This document shows, piece after piece, positions 58,959-64,000 of a stretch of 64,000 nucleotides of DNA. Each line of letters starts with the position of its first letter. The stretch's first letter is position 1. Origin of the DNA: Anagrus nilaparvatae (taxonomy: Eukaryota > Arthropoda > Insecta > Hymenoptera > Mymaridae). Made by a program: the position numbers and the translations under genes. A model generated the notes under the pieces. It was not told the DNA's origin and ran no database searches. It saw only the letters and a program-made list of their open reading frames with translations. The stretch is taken from positions 1 through 64,000 of the forward strand of contig JAKSXM010000266.1 of the NCBI GenBank assembly GCA_022575985.1, written 5' to 3'.

Positions 58959-61900
58959 ATGGAAACAGTACAGCCTGATAGTCCAGAGTCAAGTATCAGC
59001 AGTAATGATAATAATAATAGCGATGTTGTTGATGATAACGAGACTGTTAATAGTAATTTTAATTATAAACATTTAATTATTTTAAGTAAACAAACTCGTA
59101 GATATAATAGATTTAGGGTGACTGGTAGTGAGATTTGCGTTAAGTGTAAACAGCCGACCGAGACGGACAGTATTGACGCACAAGCGTGGATAGAAAATTG
59201 TATTAGAGAGTTGACGGATTTAGTGTTGGAATCCGCGTTGCCCAGTGATTACATTGGACTTGAAGTACGTTCTACGAAATTTGACAAACCTCTTTGGCTG
59301 AGTTTTAGACCGGTAGAAAAATTCGATCATAGAGATGATTTGATTGCACGCGTGGCTCAGAGCGGTACCGTTTTTGACGTTTGCGATGATTCACTTAAAG
59401 CCGTGTCCTCGATTGTGCGGGTTCCTGCTGGCAGGGGGCGCGTATATTTGACATCGTTGAGTCTATGCAATGTACACAAAATATCGATTTTGAAAATTAC
59501 GCAAGACAATTTGTTTCTGGCACGATCTCTTTGTGTCGCACATGTGCACGCTAAAAGGGGTCAATTGCGAAGCGGAATTTTGCATCAAGACTGGCGTAAA
59601 ATAAAGAAAAAGAGAAAGCAACTTTTAGCAGCCAAACAACTGGTGCGTGACTCTGGCGTATGGATCCTGCAGTTTGGGTGCGGAATAAACGAGATTCATC
59701 AATTTCAAATATATTACGCTAATTTGGGAGTGTGCATAGTGGTGTATGATGACGAAAATTTCGGTAGAGGCGATGCCCCGATGTTTGACGGTTCTAGATA
59801 CGTGGTAAATACCGGTAACGAAATTCAATACACCCTATGAATAATCTATTTTGCGCGCACTAACTATTACAGCCCGATTTTGAATCTGAATGCAGCCTCA
59901 GGGTCAAGAGGCTACTGCATACCGTGTAACAAAAAATATTCAAACGACCGGTATCACGGATTTTCGAGTAGATGTTACAAATGATTCCAAATACCACGCT
60001 GTGATCAGTTGATCGCGGGGTTTCAACAGTTTGTGTTTTGCGATTTATTTCAGAGATATTTTCTGGGTGATAGCTGTTTTGAAAAACACAGAGCACGCGC
60101 GTCTTATAAAAATTTTGCCTCGGTTTGCCTTGGTGTAAGGCACTGTACTTCGTGTCTTAAAATGATAAAGATTGACGATATCGTGAAACACAAGTGCAAC
60201 GAAATATTTTGCAACACGTGCCTGAAACGCGTGAACGTGAATCATTTATGTTTTATGCAGCGTCTGTCTCAAAGAGATAATGAGTCAAAAGTAATTTTTA
60301 TATTTTTCGACTTTGAAACCACGCAGTGTGAAACTTTAGTCGGTGATTGTGCGGTTAAGTTGCACAAACCGAATTTATGCGTTGCGCAACAAGTTTGTAC
60401 ATTTTGTATGCGAGACGAGGACTTGCAATTCTGTGTTAAATGTGGGTGTCGGAAATACATTTTCCGCGAGGAGCCTGTGCAAAATTTTTTGACATTATAG
60501 CGCTCACACCAAAAAAGGATTTTTCAAAAGTTATTTATATTTCTCATAACGGCCAAAATTTTAACAATCAATTTTTATTAAAGCACATGGTCGAGGAAAT
60601 GCGTCTGAAACCAAAGCTGATATTGAACGGGTCGAAAATTATATTGATGACTGTTGAAAAAAAAGTTAAATTCATAGACAGTCTGAATTATTTTCACATG
60701 GCTCTGAGCGCTTTGCCTAAAGCTTTTGGTTTGCCGGATATGATTAAGGGGGATTTTCCACACCTCTTTAACACACCTGAAAACCAGAATTACATTGGTC
60801 CGTTACCGGATATCAAGTTTTATTGCGTGGACAGTATGTCGCGGGATAAAAGAGAAAAGTTTTTGACCTGGTACAGGGAGAGAAAAAATTCCGGACGTTT
60901 ATTTAATTTTCAAGTTGAGATTGAGTCGTATTGCAAAAATGAGGTAGATGTGTTGAGAAAAGCTTGTTTGAAATTTAGAGAATCTTTTTTGGAGATCGGA
61001 AGAATTTGTCCCTTCACGGAAGCTACGACGATTGCCAGTGCATGTATGAAGGTTTTTAGGAAAAATTTTTTAAAACCAATACAGTAGGTATCTTACCGGC
61101 CAGGGGCTATAGATTTAGCGACAACCAGTCTGTGATAGCCATCCAGTGGTTAGTTTAGATGGAAAGGGAATTGAATCGGGAGATTTAACACGCTGGTCGC
61201 TGTCGTGAAGTTAGGCTTCCTATAAATGTTAAGGTAGATGGATTTATTTTATTCCTCCGAGCCAAAGCGATGCGCATAACGGTATATGTCTTCAGATGAT
61301 TGGTTGTTATTGGCACGGTTGTATTCGTTGCTTCGTGAGAACAGAGACAAACCGCTGAGCGAGTACTATCTCGAAACGCTCGAAGATATATAGTAGAAGT
61401 TATAGCAGAACTATGGCCATTAGCAGAAGAATCAGAGCCAATAATTACGAACTTATCGTAAAATGGGAATGCGAATTCAGAATGGAACTTGAACAGAATC
61501 CTGAAATAAAAAATTATCTTGACCAGCACGATTTGACCAAAAATCCACCATTAAATCCGAGAGAAGCTTTTTACGGCGGTAGAACTGAAAATTTCGTAAA
61601 GTCGTATCAAGTCTGGACTGGCGAAAAAATAAATTACGTTGATGTGACGTCGCTTTATCCATACATTTGCAAGCGTGGTAAATTTCCGCTTGCTCACCCA
61701 AAATTATACGTGGGTGAAGTGGAATTTCGTGAATTCGCTGGTCAAAATTACGAAAATTTTGTGGACAGGGACAAGGGACTAGTTTACTGCAAAATTCTAC
61801 CACCGAGGAATCTCACGCATCCTGTTTTACCCGTAAAAATGCACGGTAAGCTCTTGTTTGACCTGTGTCGTACTTGTTGCGAGGAAATGAGATAAGAGGC

Positions 61901-62961
61901 GTACCGCCACGAGGACGAAAATTTAAGAGTCTTTGTGGGTACGTGGGTTTCGCTGGAATTGAAAAAAGCAGTCGAACGGGGTTACGTAATTAAGGAGATA
62001 TATGAAATTTGGCAGTACGAGATAACAGAATACGATCCAGTGACTAGAGAGGGTGGATTATTTGCAGAATACATAAACACTTTTTTCAAATTAAAGACGC
62101 AAGCTAGCGGTTTACCCGAGCAGTATTCGACCATTGATGAATACATTTCAGATAAATAATTCAAGTAACGAGGGTATCGAGTTAGGCCGTGAAAAGATTG
62201 AAAGTAATCCGTCGTTCAGAGGTTTAGCTAAATTATGTTTTCATTCGCTGTGGGGATTTTTTGGCCAGCAGGAAAATAAAATAAAGACTTATGTGGTAGA
62301 CGACCCAGCTGAGTTGCACGCGACTTTAACCTGCCCGATGACCGACGTTACCAGTTTGCTACCGGTTGACGACAATATTTTATATCTGAGTACGCGCTAC
62401 AAAGAATGCAATCCGGAACCTTTGAATACCGCGAATGTCGTGATCGCGGCTTTCGTGACAGCTCAAGCCCGACTCAAATTGTACAATTATCTTGAACATT
62501 TAGGTAAAACAGCTTACTATGTGGACACAGATTCGGTAATATACTTATCTAACCCGAATTCAGGGATCCCAGACCTGCCAACAGGACCCTTACTCGGAGA
62601 CCTTACCAACGAATTGACTGCATACGGTGAAAACGCGTATATAACATCATTTGTATCCGCTGGACCAAAATTTTACACTTACCAGATTCTAAAAGACGAT
62701 GGAACTATTGTGGAAATATGCAAGGTCAAGGGTATTAGGTTAAATTTCAAAAATAGTCAGATAATCAATTTTGACACGGTTAAATCACTGGTACTGTGTG
62801 AACGAAATGAACCAATTACTGTACATGACAATATTGCTATTAGAAGCACGAAATTTCACGATGTCGTTACCCGGACTGAGATGAAAATTTGTAGACCAGT
62901 TTTTAGCAAACGTAGATTCATAGGTTTAAGTAAAAGTTTTCCATATGGATTTTATATGTAG
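58959..62961 (+). pseudogene. polB: Protein-primed family-B DNA polymerase (Polinton/adintovirus type), broken
   Basis: The order of domains is complete. An N-terminal region (58959-59837, ATG at 58959) is followed by Cys-rich segments to about 60470. Exonuclease motifs are DFETT (60309), SHNGQNFNNQF (60541) and YCKNEVD (60929). Then come YWHGC (about 61300), palm motif A DVTSLYPY (61641), motif B KLCFHSLWG (62230) and motif C YVDTDS (62518). Breaks seen: TGA 59838 and 59982, a shift near 60485 in an A/T run, a shift near 61080, TAG 61156, TAA 61186, another shift before 61413, TAA 61893 and a shift near 62150. Exo II has Asn where Asp is expected, and motif B has His where Asn is usual. Intact relatives replicate linear viral or transposon DNA from a terminal protein. 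This copy cannot make a full enzyme. Confidence 0.85.
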
Positions 62962-63165
62962 ATAAAAAAAAAACATGTATGATATTGTATTTTAAGAAAA
63001 AAAATAAATAAAAAAAAAAAAAAAAGAAAAATAATTAAGTGTGTTCTGTTTGTTTCATTATCCGGATTCCTATTTTATTTTTTCTTCTCCAAAATTCCTT
63101 CTAAAAAAAAAAAAAATAAAAAATAAAAAGAAATGCAATTTTAGTTAAATTGTTTGCGAGTTTGT
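62962..63165. other. A-rich spacer between polymerase and ATPase
   Basis: Two long A-rich runs (62965-63030, 63102-63130) flank a short mixed segment. No coding content and no clear inverted repeat is visible. Confidence 0.4.
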
Positions 63166-63290
63166 TGTGCTCGCGCACGCGCCGCACCCTTCGGGAGAGT
63201 GGGAAGGGGCGGCGGCGGCGGCGTTTGCTGCTGCGCAAGCAGCTTTTGTCGTAGGGGCGAGCTCGTATTTGCTCACGCAGCGAAACTAGG
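63166..63290 (+). promoter_or_regulatory. GC/CpG-rich promoter-like island with splice donor
   Basis: About 120 bp with dense CpG and (GGC)n, sharply distinct from the AT-rich surroundings, ending in ACTAG and a strong donor GTAAGT (63290-63295). It lies 44 bp upstream of the ATPase ATG, fitting a core promoter and first non-coding exon. No acceptor is visible before the ATG, so the partner of this donor is unknown. Imperfect palindromic GCTGCTGCGCAAGCAGC lies at 63227-63243. Confidence 0.4.
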
Positions 63291-63333
63291 TAAGTTAAAA
63301 AATTACATTTAAATAAAAAAATATTTTTAAATA

Positions 63334-64000
63334 ATGGATCTATATCGAGCATGGAAGCATCCATGGACATGTATGATCAGCGGTCCAACAGGTAATTAGT
63401 CAATTTACCGTAAAAATTTTTGCTTTTGCTTAAACAAAAAAAAATTAAATAACATAATAACTTTTTTTCCTTTAATTTTACTCTTTGATGTTGTTGGTGT
63501 TCATGATGATGATGATTGGTGTACCAAAAAAAAAGGAGCCGGTAAGACAGTTTTTATAAAAAATTTTCTCGAACATGTAGATCGCATGAACGACTGTCGC
63601 TTTGATCGCATTTTACTTTATTACTCAATGTGGCAGGAAACCTACAGAGGATTGGGTGAAAACATCGAATTTCACGAAGGTTTACCCGATTCCACGGACT
63701 ATACGAGTGATTTACAGAAGACAAAACTTTTGATTCTCGATGATCTCCTAATAGAATATCCGGATCGCGATAATATTTTAAATTTATTCACGAAAGGCAG
63801 TCATCACGGTGATTCAAGTGTATTTTTTACGACGCAGAATTTATTCCACAAGGGAAAAAATCACCGTGACATATCTTTAAATTCAAATTATCTGGTACTG
63901 CTCAAAAATCCCAGGGACAAATCTCAAATAAGACATTTAGCTCTTCAGCTCTCATCCGAACAACCGCTTTTTGTCCAGCAAGCTTACCGCGACGCCACGG
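63334..64000 (+). CDS. Viral packaging-type ATPase, spliced, 3' partial
   Basis: ATG 63334. Proposed exon 1 is 63334-63391, a GT-AG intron 63392-63535 follows, and exon 2 is 63536 to the window end. Exon 1 ends in a P-loop start (ISGPTG) and exon 2 begins AGKT, so the Walker A motif becomes complete across the junction. Without splicing the frame closes at TAG 63397-63399. Walker B is LLILDD (about 63727-63744), followed by FTKGSHHGDSS, TTQNLF and LLKNPRD, the block of A32/FtsK-HerA-like packaging ATPases found in Polinton/adintovirus-type elements. Exon 2 is open for 155 codons with no break, in contrast to the polymerase upstream. Intact relatives drive genome packaging into capsids. The C-terminus lies beyond the window. 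Confidence 0.8.

Noticed and set aside
59625..60245. Minus-strand ORFs over the polymerase
   Set aside because: They are antisense shadows of a frame that shows recognisable polymerase motifs on the plus strand.

Overview
The window is AT-rich eukaryotic DNA. GT-AG introns of roughly 60-150 bases, the transposon mix (Tigger/pogo, piggyBac-type MITE, Ty1/copia, Ty3/gypsy, Polinton- or adintovirus-like genes) and the extreme satellite and foldback load suggest an arthropod, most likely an insect. A parasitoid wasp or another insect with abundant BEN genes and endogenous viral elements would fit, but the sequence alone does not fix the species.

0-18 kb: an apparently intact five-exon BEN-like gene (96-1168) is followed by layered inverted-repeat elements (2488-6238, containing an exactly 1,000 bp foldback with TTA flanks; 6343-7425). 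Next comes a decayed multi-exon gene (8099-13390), split by a 1.7 kb foldback element that carries a 140 bp satellite and sits between TA dinucleotides. A 142-143 bp satellite fills 13694-15590.

18-30 kb: a tRNA-like sequence, small inverted-repeat elements and Helitron-like 3' ends. A recent copia deletion derivative (20578-23145) has near-identical LTRs and a CAAAC target duplication, and sits inside a satellite. Further on are a 900 bp piggyBac-type MITE between TTAA sites, a 643 bp Tigger remnant between TA sites, and a large foldback.

30-49 kb: minus-strand gypsy material. Gag and Pol up to reverse transcriptase lie at 37666-41285, with a textbook T TTA AAC minus-1 frameshift site. The integrase end lies at 31773-33180. 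About 4.5 kb of nested repeat elements separates the two parts, and the RNase H region is missing.

49-57 kb: a palindromically duplicated transposon gene family, more ~150 bp satellites and a duplicated ~500 bp module.

57-64 kb: a block resembling an endogenous double-stranded DNA virus or Polinton. It has a multi-exon gene with tandemly duplicated exons, a protein-primed family-B DNA polymerase broken by many stops and frameshifts, and at the right edge a packaging-type ATPase whose frame is open to the end of the window. The ATPase Walker A motif is complete only if a 144-base intron is removed. The contrast between the dead polymerase and the open, spliced ATPase behind a GC-rich promoter-like island is the most interesting signal here.
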